From Leptolyngbya subtilissima AS-A7 (GTDB lineage Bacteria; Cyanobacteriota; Cyanobacteriia; Phormidesmidales; Phormidesmidaceae): a stretch of 64,000 nucleotides of DNA. Positions 35,801 to 43,831 of this stretch are shown one piece after another. Every line of letters starts with the position of its first letter. Position 1 is the stretch's first letter. Below the pieces are notes generated by a model. It was not told the DNA's origin. It searched no databases and saw nothing but the letters and a program-made list of their open reading frames with translations. The position numbers and the translations under genes were made by a program. The stretch spans positions 682,001 through 746,000 of the forward strand of contig NZ_JAMPKY010000001.1 in the NCBI RefSeq assembly GCF_039962255.1, written 5' to 3'.

Positions 35801-36534
35801 ACGGTCGGGCCGAGGTAGTGCACGACCCTCTAGCCGACGAGCGGCGGTTTGAGATTCGCTACTACCAGGTCTACGCCCACAACATTGACGGGCTGATTGC
35901 GGGTACGATTCATTGGTCGCGGTATCAGGGCGATCGCCAGCGGGGCTGGCTGGGTACCCGCCCCACCTGCGACATCTTGGTCAAGCTTGATGCCTTTAGC
36001 CGCCAGTACTATTTTGATGACGAGAGGCGATCGCCCCTCACCCGTATGGAGGCCCACCTGCAAGCCATGACCGCCCGCTATCGCATTGGCGACGGCACCG
36101 GCGGCACCTTTGTGGGCCCGTCGAATAACTGTTCCCAAGACTCGAATCAGGCGCTATTTGCCAGCTTGCAGGGTACCGGCCTCAGCCTCTATCGCCACGC
36201 CGACGCCCTGATCGATCAGCATCCCGACCAGGCTGAGCCTCTATACCAGCTCGCCCTCTTTGGCAAAGACCTCAAAGACACCCTGCAACCCCTAGGGGGC
36301 CTGCGTCCCACATGGGAAAAGAACGAATTTAACCTGGGCAGCTCGATTGAAGACGAACCCGTGCGCAACCTGCTGATGGGGCTGGGCAGCTGGCGCACGG
36401 TGTTTCCCCGCAAGGCCAGCGATGTGGTCGTGCACAAGTTTCTCAAGTACGGCGCCTCGGCCTGGGTACTGCACACTAGTCAGGTGGGTGGTCACGATCC
36501 CGATATTGAACCGATCGCGCCGATGACGTTTTAG
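32890..36534 (+). CDS. Large multidomain membrane protein with hydrolase-like motifs
   Basis: A 1214-residue protein. Residues ~30-175 contain four to five membrane helices in a Yip1-like arrangement, a loop follows, and two more helices lie at about 275-330. From ~365 the protein is soluble: MVYLDGIGI, then GYSGGGQMC with a serine (491) in a nucleophile-elbow context, suggesting an alpha/beta-hydrolase fold. A third part (from ~740) is beta-rich; the fourth (~920-1190) contains AGTIHWSRYQGDR (His1008) and GPSNNCSQDSNQ (Cys1081), a His-then-Cys order seen in circularly permuted papain-like enzymes. That last reading is tentative. I cannot name the family. It could process lipids or proteins at the membrane. 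Confidence 0.75.
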   Translation: MLNRFWEVLGYVFALNDEAFRIATTVPAGRSLALLVVLLAGLSLGIGQSIILFVNQVRPARFVLSLGINAVLFVLGFLALVLSTWLVTLMPWAQNMSFGQLVTVLGLAYAPLLFSFLGALPYLGMPILNLLSVWHLLAMVVGFGAIANLGLSHAFSYVALGWILLQVLQNTVGQPIANLGKRLANRAAGVNLVTNRRDLTESFQSGLAETSTRWHEEFTQRFSAFNQGDAFAPVTGEPPALAMAGAGGSTVSIDAGPNGDRLDSFKTLLGLAAMAVLTVVVLALLRPIRVWWFGWLSDLPSLVLLVLNFVWIGIVALVVAGLLAPLETLGWWAGWYDDEVNTTVNAGELAEPVGDRGKISRYMVYLDGIGISSFEYLPDIKEFLDTLAPTLPQGVALIRGIMPYSVMNAPLDEDRPLSFLWRYADKLRFANPMSVLGLLVNIRNVLIVGVSADKRYGPLYNQGIAQVVFNGLVKNGYRVGSGTPITLMGYSGGGQMCCASAPYLKRALGAPIDVISLGGVISANINLLQLEHLYHLSGEKDVVEKLGPKIFPGRWRLYPLSFWNRAKRRGKISFISLGPVGHQVPGGILDPKLVLPDGRSSLGQTIDTINAILQGEMLEVGLERGGKANNYDIFRANPLVQYQSYPLDQRLNPALYVPIADWIGRLILPAKAERFGGVFYEIHHAPDDHRKLLGQVVKLRWSDNPLTQQMVQAVTHDVHFSADAEYASRFGGVINPVRLNHWLRVDPLESLAGSLPEDDLVVVVENPQVVLDRDGVTLLIAAQPMEVTGRYFGLVQFVGPTAGDQWRVRHFNKVSRAFDGPEEVVSLPPVAPMAVYGSSPSTTKALERSPYNETGWYIYGAPNANGTFVVQSLGPRALFRLQPDRVVFGGAKSAYRYVRNEAWADVVVQKGKVSSVLCTVQDNGRPEAIAAAIDEWQVGDRALILHTYGGIGGNHKEPAAATPIFFGHFAYGRAEVVHDPLADERRFEIRYYQVYAHNIDGLIAGTIHWSRYQGDRQRGWLGTRPTCDILVKLDAFSRQYYFDDERRSPLTRMEAHLQAMTARYRIGDGTGGTFVGPSNNCSQDSNQALFASLQGTGLSLYRHADALIDQHPDQAEPLYQLALFGKDLKDTLQPLGGLRPTWEKNEFNLGSSIEDEPVRNLLMGLGSWRTVFPRKASDVVVHKFLKYGASAWVLHTSQVGGHDPDIEPIAPMTF

Positions 36535-36568
36535 GGTTCTTGCTGACGACAGTAAGAACACTGTTGTC

Positions 36569-38077
36569 CTAGAAACTCAAGGGTGGAATGTGCATTCCCG
36601 TTGCTAGGGCACCGGCGATCGCGGCTGAACCTGCTGTGGTGAATGCCGTAATTGCTAGCCACCAAGCGGCGGCAGCAGCCGTTTTGCGGGTCTTGTTTAA
36701 GCGTTCTTGGGCTTGGGCTTTAAGGCTATCAACTCTGGCCTGTAGCCCTTGCTCAAATTGCTCTACTTGCTGCAACACCAAATGCTTCAAACCTTGGGCC
36801 TGCGGCAGCAAATAATCCTCGGTCCACTGCTGCGGTTGACCCATTAGATCCTGGGCATTTGATCGCACACTACTCACAACTTGCTCAACGGGGTTAGCCA
36901 TCACGCTATCCAACGGCAGGCGATCGAGCAATGCATCCCAATCGATTCGGTTGAGCTGATGCAAAACGACTAGCGAAGCCGCTGTAGAAAACGTTAGTCC
37001 TTCAGACAAATGCTTCTGTAGCTTGGTTTTTAACTCAAGATCTGGGTCTGACTGATTATCTAGCTTACCTACAGTCTCTGTAAGGTACGTCGCAATCGGC
37101 TGAACAGTATCTAGGAGGGAATGTTGAGAATCTCGCTGTCTGTCTTCTGAAAATGCCAGATTCGCTTGAACTATCAATTGCTGCCAGGCTGCCTCAACTG
37201 CTTGCAGAACGTACTGACGCTGCTGCTTATCTAAATCCTGGCGTTCTCTCAATAGCGCCTTCAACTGAGTTCGATCTAGGGTCAGATGATGAGCTTCGTA
37301 GCTAGCATTTTCCAGAGCCTCTTCCAGCAGCTCATGAAGTTTTTTGTGGATGCGCTTCGGCGTCAGCCGCTTTAAGCGGGTGTGGCGCAAATACAGCGCC
37401 AACTCTTGCCCTAAGTGTAGATTTGCATCCTCCAAACTTAAGGGCAATTCCTCCGGGAGGTCGTCAATTTCAGATTGATTGGGGCGATCGCCAATGGGAC
37501 GCTCAGGTAAAGGATCGAGGGCAGCAAAGTCCAGTGCCTGCCGAATTTCCTGTTGAACTATGGCAGCTATCTCCTCTTGGGATATTGAGTTAGATATTGA
37601 GGTATTGTCTTGGTTGCCAAAGGCGGCCGTCAAGGTAGCTATTAATTGGCGCAACCCACCCGTAGCTACCCCAAAAACTGCTCCCACCGCCGTACTAACC
37701 GCTGTTGAACTGACCCAGGTCAGACCTAACCAGTAGGCTGACCAAATCACCACCCCGGCGATCGCCCCCAGTGCAGAGTCATTCAGCTGACTAAATTTTG
37801 CTGCCAAAAAACAAGCGCTAAAAAGCACTGCATTGGTGCTCAGCAACAGCCCTAAGCCACCCCAGAAAACTACGTTGGTCATTGAGCTGGCTAAGCTGCT
37901 TTCGGCACTGTTGCTTTGCTGATCACCACTGTTGGCAAGCTCTGCATCAGCCCGTGAGGGAAGCCGCGAGCCTAGGGCTGTCATACCAACAGCCAAACCA
38001 AAAAACGCAAGTAACAGATGGAATGCAAATGCTGTTAGCAAACCAATCAATAGGGCAGTTAGCAATGCAGTTCCCAC
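36569..38077 (-). CDS. Membrane-anchored helical protein of unknown function
   Basis: 502 residues. An N-terminal hydrophobic helix (3-33) is followed by hydrophobic stretches at about 65-100 and 103-150 containing GAIAGVVIW and STAVGAVFGVATGG. A long charged helical region (about 170-440) includes LTPKRIHKKLHELLEEALEN and several coiled-coil-like stretches, and a final helix (about 470-498) ends at the C-terminus. It resembles helical membrane scaffold or stress proteins in layout only. It converges with the 1214-residue membrane protein gene, and its start lies 15 bp after a Lys-rich protein gene on the same strand, so those two form an operon. Confidence 0.7.
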   Translation of the reverse strand: MGTALLTALLIGLLTAFAFHLLLAFFGLAVGMTALGSRLPSRADAELANSGDQQSNSAESSLASSMTNVVFWGGLGLLLSTNAVLFSACFLAAKFSQLNDSALGAIAGVVIWSAYWLGLTWVSSTAVSTAVGAVFGVATGGLRQLIATLTAAFGNQDNTSISNSISQEEIAAIVQQEIRQALDFAALDPLPERPIGDRPNQSEIDDLPEELPLSLEDANLHLGQELALYLRHTRLKRLTPKRIHKKLHELLEEALENASYEAHHLTLDRTQLKALLRERQDLDKQQRQYVLQAVEAAWQQLIVQANLAFSEDRQRDSQHSLLDTVQPIATYLTETVGKLDNQSDPDLELKTKLQKHLSEGLTFSTAASLVVLHQLNRIDWDALLDRLPLDSVMANPVEQVVSSVRSNAQDLMGQPQQWTEDYLLPQAQGLKHLVLQQVEQFEQGLQARVDSLKAQAQERLNKTRKTAAAAAWWLAITAFTTAGSAAIAGALATGMHIPPLSF

Positions 38078-38092
38078 AGTTCATCTATCCCA

Positions 38093-38839
38093 TTACTTAC
38101 CTTTCTTCTTCTTAGCTTTTTTCCTCTTCTTCTCTTGCTTTCCACTCTTTTGAGCAGAGGGCGCGCTAGTGGCAAGAATTACCTTCACCCGATGGACGGC
38201 CTCGTCAATGACCTGAGCTACAGCTTTTTGAGTGGCACTAGCGGTATCCTGGGTGGCGTCAATGCGATTGCCTAAGGCCCGTCGCGTTTTACCCGCTCTA
38301 CCTTGGGCTCCGGCGATCGCATTTTCAATCTGAGCAACCACAAACTCTCGCGTCTGATCCGCTTTCTGTTTGGTGTCGTCGATCAGCTCGCTAGCCCGCT
38401 CTTGGGCAATACCTGCCGTCACGGCTGTTTTCTCTTTAACATTTTCCACACCCTGGTCAATTTCATCGGCTGCGGCAGCTCGACCGTTAACTAGGGTGTT
38501 TTCTACCGTCTCTGACGCGTCTGAGGCCGGTGAAACGGCATCGACGATCGCGTCTTTCACTCCTCCCACAACAGTCTTCACCGAATGGTTGATGGGGTCG
38601 AGCTGATTTTGAAGTGTCTTTTTAGGGTTTGATTGAGCGACTGCCTCAGAGATTTTGTTGGCAGCAACCTGAGAAACCTCAGCAAGCACAGCCGCTGCCA
38701 CTACGGAGCCAAGCTCTCGCGGACTGATCCCCAAAATTGTCGTATCGATCAGGGGCTTCTTGTCCTCGGGATGATTAACAGGTTGATCAACCTGAGTACT
38801 CTTTTTGATATTTTTCTTTTTAGCAGACTTAGTAGGCAT
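38093..38839 (-). CDS. Lys-rich amphipathic helical protein
   Basis: About 248 residues from the ATG at 38839, which has GGAGAG upstream. The N-terminus (MPTKSAKKKNIKKS) and C-terminus (KQEKKRKKAKKKKGK) are strongly basic. Between them is a moderately hydrophobic stretch (ISPRELGSVVAAAVLAEVS) and long Ala/Glu/Lys/Gln helices (DETKQK-like, VAQIENAIAG) resembling late-embryogenesis or apolipoprotein-like repeats. The basic ends could bind nucleic acid or acidic lipids. It is cotranscribed with the membrane-anchored helical protein that follows it 15 bp downstream. No family was recognised. Confidence 0.65.
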   Translation of the reverse strand: MPTKSAKKKNIKKSTQVDQPVNHPEDKKPLIDTTILGISPRELGSVVAAAVLAEVSQVAANKISEAVAQSNPKKTLQNQLDPINHSVKTVVGGVKDAIVDAVSPASDASETVENTLVNGRAAAADEIDQGVENVKEKTAVTAGIAQERASELIDDTKQKADQTREFVVAQIENAIAGAQGRAGKTRRALGNRIDATQDTASATQKAVAQVIDEAVHRVKVILATSAPSAQKSGKQEKKRKKAKKKKGK

Positions 38840-39105
38840 GGTGTGACTCTCCGTTCCCAATTAATGAAATATGTCGCAAGCTAGCAATGGCTTAGGCAAC
38901 TGCGTTTGCCCTAGTAAGTCGTTGCCCTACTGCCGCTGCTTTAGCGCATACACTAGAGCCTTTCACCTTAACGATGGGTTAATCTCAGTGCGTCTGCTCT
39001 GCGATGGATATGCGGTGCTGATGACAATCTTGATGAAGTCCACAAACTCTCCTGGGACCGCGATGCTCTACGCTTAGAACATTATTTTTCTCTAGAGCCG
39101 ATCTA

Positions 39106-39921
39106 ATGCGCGTAGAAGCTTGCTGCCAGGCCCTGCTTGAGCACCTGTTGCCCGACATCGACCCACAGCGTCAGGGGCTCTGTGTCGATGTGGGGGTGGG
39201 CACCTTTGCCTTTTATTGCGAGCTGTTTGCCCGCCTAGGGTTTACCACCGTCGCTGTAGAACCTTCCCCCACCGACAAATTGCGGACGGTCTGCCAGCAG
39301 TACCCCATTCGGCTGGTCGAGCAGTGTCTGTCAGATCGAGTCGGCACCCAAACGCTACATATGGGCCAGTTTGCCAACCTGGCCAACAGCAACTTTAGCT
39401 CCCTGGCAGCCGATTGGTTTGGGGCTTCTAGCACCACTCGCCAGGTGCTCACCCTCGATTTGGCGACTCTGCTAAAACAGGTGGCTGCGACCCAGATTAC
39501 GGCCTTTAAGCTAGATATCGAAGGGTGGGAGTCGGTAGTGATCCAGCAGTTTGCCGAGCTGCCTGCCGAGCGACTGCCCCAAATGGTGATGTTTGAGTAT
39601 GGCGGTGGCAGCAGCCGTAACCAGGGTGAAAAGGGTTGGTCACCTAAGTTTTTGACGGGCACTATGGATTGCTTGCAGACTCTGCAACAGCGGGGCTACG
39701 GCTTTAGCATCATGGTCGACTACGCTGCCGGCACTCAGCCTAAAATGTTTGACCTCCAGGCCCTAGACCTGGCCCAAGAGGCACCCTTTTACCCCAATGG
39801 GGTCTACGGCAACATGCTGTGTTTTTATCAGCATCAGTTCTCCGCTGAACGCATTCAATCGATCTGCGCACCCTACGGCGGGGGCTTGGCCAACTGGCTG
39901 GTCAGCAAGCTGGTGTCTTAG
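39106..39921 (+). CDS. FkbM-like SAM-dependent methyltransferase
   Basis: A 271-residue single-domain protein. The SAM-binding loop is VDVGVGTFAFYCELFARLGF with the acidic end of strand 2 in AVEPSP, and FKLDIEGWESVVIQQF matches the FkbM signature (DxEGxE). These place it in the FkbM family, which methylates hydroxyl groups on sugars, lipids or polyketides. The substrate is not indicated by context: neighbours are a Lys-rich protein and a coiled-coil protein on the opposite strand. There is no membrane segment. Confidence 0.8.
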   Translation: MRVEACCQALLEHLLPDIDPQRQGLCVDVGVGTFAFYCELFARLGFTTVAVEPSPTDKLRTVCQQYPIRLVEQCLSDRVGTQTLHMGQFANLANSNFSSLAADWFGASSTTRQVLTLDLATLLKQVAATQITAFKLDIEGWESVVIQQFAELPAERLPQMVMFEYGGGSSRNQGEKGWSPKFLTGTMDCLQTLQQRGYGFSIMVDYAAGTQPKMFDLQALDLAQEAPFYPNGVYGNMLCFYQHQFSAERIQSICAPYGGGLANWLVSKLVS

Positions 39922-39954
39922 GGAGATCTGAGGCCTGGCGTCTCAATCGATCGC

Positions 39955-40608
39955 CTAGGCCCTAAACCCCTTAGGCACCTGCTCGTCGGAGTAGTAGTGC
40001 CACAGAGAGGCCACTGGTTCCTCTACCTCGATCGCACCGCCGACAGGGGCATCAGCGGCTGCTACCAGAAAGGCATCGGGGTCAGATCGGTAGGCGGCCA
40101 GCAGAGCCTTTTCTTCGGCGGAGAGATCGGGGGAGCTATCTTGCTCAATCTCTTCGAAGGTAGTTTGGATCAGCTCCATCTGCGCTTCGGCGGCGCTGAG
40201 CTCGTGATGGGTCTCGGCGTTGAGCAGTTGCTCGAGGGGTTGCAGTTCGGCTACGTGGCTAGCAAGGGCTTGTAGCCTCTCTTCGTAGGCGGTGGTCAAC
40301 TGCTGGAGCTCTTGCCGGTGCTGGGCCTCTTGCTGATCGAGGGCAGCTTGCAGCCGCGCTTCCTGTCCTTCTAAAGCGGTTTGCATCGCCGCTTTCTCGG
40401 ATTCAACGGTGTGTAGTTTGGCCTGGTGAGCCTTCAGCGACTTCAGCAGCGGCACCATTTGCCCTTTTAGGGTCATGTGCTCTACATCGAGCTGATTAAA
40501 TCGCTCAGACAGCGTGATATAGGCGCGACATAGCCGGGTGTAGCGCTCTACCATCTGATTGACGTGCTGAAAGTTTCTCACTGCCGTCTCCAGGCGATCG
40601 GTAACCAT
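39955..40608 (-). CDS. Coiled-coil protein of unknown function
   Basis: 217 residues. Residues ~30-155 are a long coiled coil rich in Gln, Glu, Leu and Ala (QEARLQAALDQQEAQHRQEL). A more acidic region (about 160-190) follows, and then a short folded-looking tail, ASLWHYYSDEQVPKGFRA. It has no signal peptide or membrane helix, so it is probably cytoplasmic. It converges with the FkbM-like gene; no operon partner is visible. A structural or adaptor role is possible but not shown. Confidence 0.65.
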   Translation of the reverse strand: MVTDRLETAVRNFQHVNQMVERYTRLCRAYITLSERFNQLDVEHMTLKGQMVPLLKSLKAHQAKLHTVESEKAAMQTALEGQEARLQAALDQQEAQHRQELQQLTTAYEERLQALASHVAELQPLEQLLNAETHHELSAAEAQMELIQTTFEEIEQDSSPDLSAEEKALLAAYRSDPDAFLVAAADAPVGGAIEVEEPVASLWHYYSDEQVPKGFRA

Positions 40609-40853
40609 AGCAACATCCTGCCCATTGGGGCGAGTGGAAACAGGGTTTTATCAGCCCTACATATCACGTTTGTCCTCAAGAATTCAAGCCACGGGGGATA
40701 CAGTTTAAAGACAAAGTTGGGCTCTGCCAACCAGTTCCATTGCTGTCTGTCGGTTCTTGGCCGACCGCAGGTTGTATTTCAGGAGAGGTTTTGGTTAATG
40801 TGTCAGAATGATGAGTAATTTCAGCCCGTCTTCGCTCCCACCCCGGCAGTGCT

Positions 40854-41264
40854 GTGCGTACTTATAAAAGCCAAAAGATCGATCAGAACGCCGACTACCC
40901 CTGCCCTTGTCGTCGCAACGGGTGCATTAAGCCCATTACCCTGACCGAGGCCTTTGGCTGCGATCGCTGTCAGCAAATTTTTGTTGTGCAAGACGACGGC
41001 TACGTGATTGAGCAGCTGTCTACCCACTATCCCTACAAGCGTCTCTGGCGCTGGACCGGGCAGCAATGGCGCCTCGATCGCTCATCCCTAAACGTGAGCT
41101 ACCTACCCCTGGTGGTACTGGCCGCCTTTGGCATGATGGTGTTCTTCTTGCTGCTGGCTACCCTGCAAACCCCCGACGGTGCCCAATCGGTGGCGCGATT
41201 GCTGACTACCCTGGCGGTGGCGCTGGCGGTGGTCGGTATGTTTTGGCTGGCCTCTCGGCGTTAG
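40854..41264 (+). CDS. Small zinc-ribbon membrane protein
   Basis: 136 residues from a GTG start. The N-terminal part has a Cys-rich knuckle, CPCRRNGC followed by CDRCQQIF, suitable for binding one zinc ion. Then LWRWTGQQWRLDR leads into two hydrophobic helices at about 80-101 and 113-132, separated by a short polar turn. This layout suggests a small membrane protein with a cytoplasmic zinc ribbon. The proA-like gene starts 4 bp after the stop codon, so the two are likely cotranscribed, though no functional link is evident. Confidence 0.7.
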   Translation: MRTYKSQKIDQNADYPCPCRRNGCIKPITLTEAFGCDRCQQIFVVQDDGYVIEQLSTHYPYKRLWRWTGQQWRLDRSSLNVSYLPLVVLAAFGMMVFFLLLATLQTPDGAQSVARLLTTLAVALAVVGMFWLASRR

Positions 41265-41268
41265 GCCC

Positions 41269-42525
41269 ATGGTAAACCTGACTACTCAAGCAGACTTCAG
41301 CGCGGCAGTTGAGCAGGTGCGCCAGGCCGGTCGCGACCTAGCCACCGCCGGGTTCGACACCCAAACCCGCCTGCTAGAGGGGGTTGCCACCGCTATTGAA
41401 GCTAGCTTTGACGACATTCTCGAAGCCAATACCCTCGATCTCGAGGCCAGCTTGGAGATGGCTGTGCCCGAACGGGTGCTCGACTGGCTGAAGCTCACCC
41501 CCGAACGACTGCAAACCACTGCTAAAATTCTGCGGCGGCTGGCTTACCTGGGCGATCCCCGGGGGCTGCTGCACCCTGCTCCTAGTCGGCTGAGCAAGGC
41601 CGTGGCTGGCTATGGGCAGGTGGTGCCCATAGGGGTCGTGGCCATGATCTATGAGGCATTTCCGGAGCTGGCGGCGATCGCTGCGGGGTTGAGCCTGCGC
41701 ACGGGTAACGGCCTCATTCTCAAAGGCAGCAACGAAGCCAGTCAAACCAACCAGGCAATTTTGCAGGCTCTCCACCAAGCCCTAGATTCTGTTGGGCTAT
41801 CGCCTTACTGCATTCTGTCGCTGACCGAGGAGCAGGGCGACGTCGCCCGAAGCTGGCTCTTGCAGGATCCCGGCATCGACTTAATCATTCCCTACGGTCG
41901 GCCAAGCCTGGTGCAGCAGGTGGTGCGTCAGGCCGGTGTGCCTGTGCTGCCCACGGCGATGGGTAACTGCTATCTCTACTGGTCGCCCACAGGACAGCTC
42001 GACACCGTCACCCACATGGTGCTCGACAGCCACCGCGGGGAGCCTGACGCGGTCAATGCGGTAGAAAAGGTGCTGGTTCACCGAGGCGGCAATCCCTCTG
42101 CCCTGGTGCAGCTATGCCATACCCTGTGGGACCAGGACTTTGAGGTATTGGCCGACGAGGACCTACTGCCCGACCTGCCCAATGTGAAACTGGCAGCAGA
42201 GACCGACTGGAAGCGCCCTTTTTTGGGCAAAACGGTGGCTCTACGCTTGGTAGACAGTGTGCAAACGGCGGCAACGCTGATCAATCGCTACAGCAACGGC
42301 CACGCCAATGCAATCGCCACTGAAACCTATGCCGAAAGCAGCCGCTTTACTCAGCTCGTCACCAGTTCCGTAATCTATATCAATACCTCACCCCGATTTG
42401 TGCGAAACCCAGCCCAAGCGTCCTCTATTGCTCTGGGTATGACAGCGCAGCGCGGCCGCTGCAATGGCTTTGTGGGCCTCGGGGCATTCGTCACCACTCA
42501 GCACATTTTGCAGGGCCTTGAGTAG
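41269..42525 (+). CDS. ProA-like (gamma-glutamyl phosphate reductase family) protein, catalytic Cys absent
   Basis: 418 residues with the aldehyde-dehydrogenase-type fold of ProA: QVVPIGVVAMIYEAFPE, LILKGSNEA and VNAVEKVLVHRG are in the expected order. In active ProA the stretch before the last motif holds the nucleophile (xVCNxxETLLV); here it reads DAVNAVEKVLV with Val262 at the Cys place. The usual H-x-x-G-x-C-H-x-Y motif is also altered (PTAMGNCYLYW). It may therefore be a non-reducing paralog, a regulator, or an enzyme with another chemistry. A normal proA elsewhere in the genome would be expected. Confidence 0.8.
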   Translation: MVNLTTQADFSAAVEQVRQAGRDLATAGFDTQTRLLEGVATAIEASFDDILEANTLDLEASLEMAVPERVLDWLKLTPERLQTTAKILRRLAYLGDPRGLLHPAPSRLSKAVAGYGQVVPIGVVAMIYEAFPELAAIAAGLSLRTGNGLILKGSNEASQTNQAILQALHQALDSVGLSPYCILSLTEEQGDVARSWLLQDPGIDLIIPYGRPSLVQQVVRQAGVPVLPTAMGNCYLYWSPTGQLDTVTHMVLDSHRGEPDAVNAVEKVLVHRGGNPSALVQLCHTLWDQDFEVLADEDLLPDLPNVKLAAETDWKRPFLGKTVALRLVDSVQTAATLINRYSNGHANAIATETYAESSRFTQLVTSSVIYINTSPRFVRNPAQASSIALGMTAQRGRCNGFVGLGAFVTTQHILQGLE

Positions 42526-42605
42526 CTTTTGTCTGTCGTGAGGCTGGAGGTCGGTAGTTTGCTCAGAGCTGTCGCGATCGCACCGCACCAACACTACTGC
42601 ATAGC

Positions 42606-42652
42606 TATAGCCCCTCCTGATTTGGTTACATCAAATCAGGAGGGGCTATAGA
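42606..42652. repeat. Perfect 20-bp inverted repeat with 7-base loop
   Basis: CTATAGCCCCTCCTGATTTG (42606-42625) is mirrored exactly at 42633-42652 around GTTACAT. It lies 80 bp after the ProA-like gene and before the convergent GT61 gene. It has no following T-run on the plus strand. It could be a two-way terminator, a small palindromic mobile element, or a hairpin attachment site. Confidence 0.85.
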
Positions 42653-42775
42653 CTGTGGACTCTCCAATGCCACCCTCTGTTCAGCGGGAAGCCGCAGGCG
42701 TTAAGTCATCGCAGCCTAAGGGACGTAAAAGGTCTGGACCAATCTGGCAAGGATACACCTTTAACACAGTACTTT

Positions 42776-43831
42776 TTATTTGCCCATACCAAGATAATCA
42801 AGTGCCATTTGAATAGTTCCGCAATCTACTTTAAAGGGATCTTTAAAGGGAGACTTTCGAGCGTCAGGAGTTATTTTGGCAAAATCCAGTGCCTCAAGCA
42901 TTTGAGGGGTGATCTGACCTCGTACACAACACCATTTGCCATTTAGGGCATTAGTCATGTATCGATTCTCGTAGAAGTTCCATGAAGGAGACATCAACTC
43001 AATTAGCTTGAGTCCGCTGCCTGGCTCAGCATTGTCCCGCAGGCCGACACGGTTTAAAATGAAATTGCTGCTGGCAGCACCATGAACTACTACTACCTCC
43101 TTGGCATTGCGAGCAATTGACCATTCATCATCAAGCGCCAGATCCTCAAAGTAAAGCGTTTTAAACCCTCGCTCCTCCATAAATTTAGTAACTTCATCAT
43201 TATTGATTAAGCTACGGCTTCCCCTACGAGGGATAAAGATTTTTTCAGGGGTTTCTTCTTTATATCCTGGAAAATCGAACCCAAAAAATTGGGGTCTAAT
43301 GCTAAAGACCCTGTGCTCTGGACAGGTAACAATCTCACCACGGACATTGTCATCTGTAAAGATGAGGGGAAAGCCGAGTAATCGGTATACTTCCATAGTC
43401 ATGCTGTATTTAGGTACCCTAGAACCTAGAACAACATGAATTTCAATGTCTTTTTGAAAATGTTCACTCAAGAATTTTCTTGCTAGAAGAACTCGAGTTG
43501 CAACATTCTCAAGAATGTGACCGATGTTTGTAAATACATCGAAGCGAGCGTCAAATATGAATTTTCCCGAGTAGTCGAGAGTTTTCTCCCCCTTTATTGC
43601 TTTGGAAACAAATAATTGAGCTCTCCGCTTCCGGCTAAGGGCGGCTGATTTCGTTGTGGCTACACCAGAACTTACTCTAACTTCTCCTTCAAAAGGTTCA
43701 AGATATTGCGCTGGCATTATCACTGGCTCAGCAGCTGGGCGCCATACGTCCATTGCACCGGTAGGAAAGCAGTACATCATTGAAGATGCAACTTCAAGAC
43801 CTGGGACTTTATGCTTCAGAGTTATATCCAT
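42776..43831 (-). CDS. Glycosyltransferase family 61 (DUF563) protein
   Basis: 351 residues. The C-terminal half carries the family signature: IFIPRRGSRSLINNDE, a helix-strand stretch EERGFKTLYFEDLALDDEW, and EVVVVHGAASSNFILN. These match the GT61 (DUF563) group, which adds sugars such as xylose or N-acetylhexosamine to glycans or lipopolysaccharide. There is no membrane helix. Codon use and composition are more AT-rich than in neighbouring genes, and the gene is isolated between a perfect hairpin and 600 bp of non-coding sequence, which suggests acquisition by transfer. The target glycan is unknown. Confidence 0.8.
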   Translation of the reverse strand: MDITLKHKVPGLEVASSMMYCFPTGAMDVWRPAAEPVIMPAQYLEPFEGEVRVSSGVATTKSAALSRKRRAQLFVSKAIKGEKTLDYSGKFIFDARFDVFTNIGHILENVATRVLLARKFLSEHFQKDIEIHVVLGSRVPKYSMTMEVYRLLGFPLIFTDDNVRGEIVTCPEHRVFSIRPQFFGFDFPGYKEETPEKIFIPRRGSRSLINNDEVTKFMEERGFKTLYFEDLALDDEWSIARNAKEVVVVHGAASSNFILNRVGLRDNAEPGSGLKLIELMSPSWNFYENRYMTNALNGKWCCVRGQITPQMLEALDFAKITPDARKSPFKDPFKVDCGTIQMALDYLGMGK

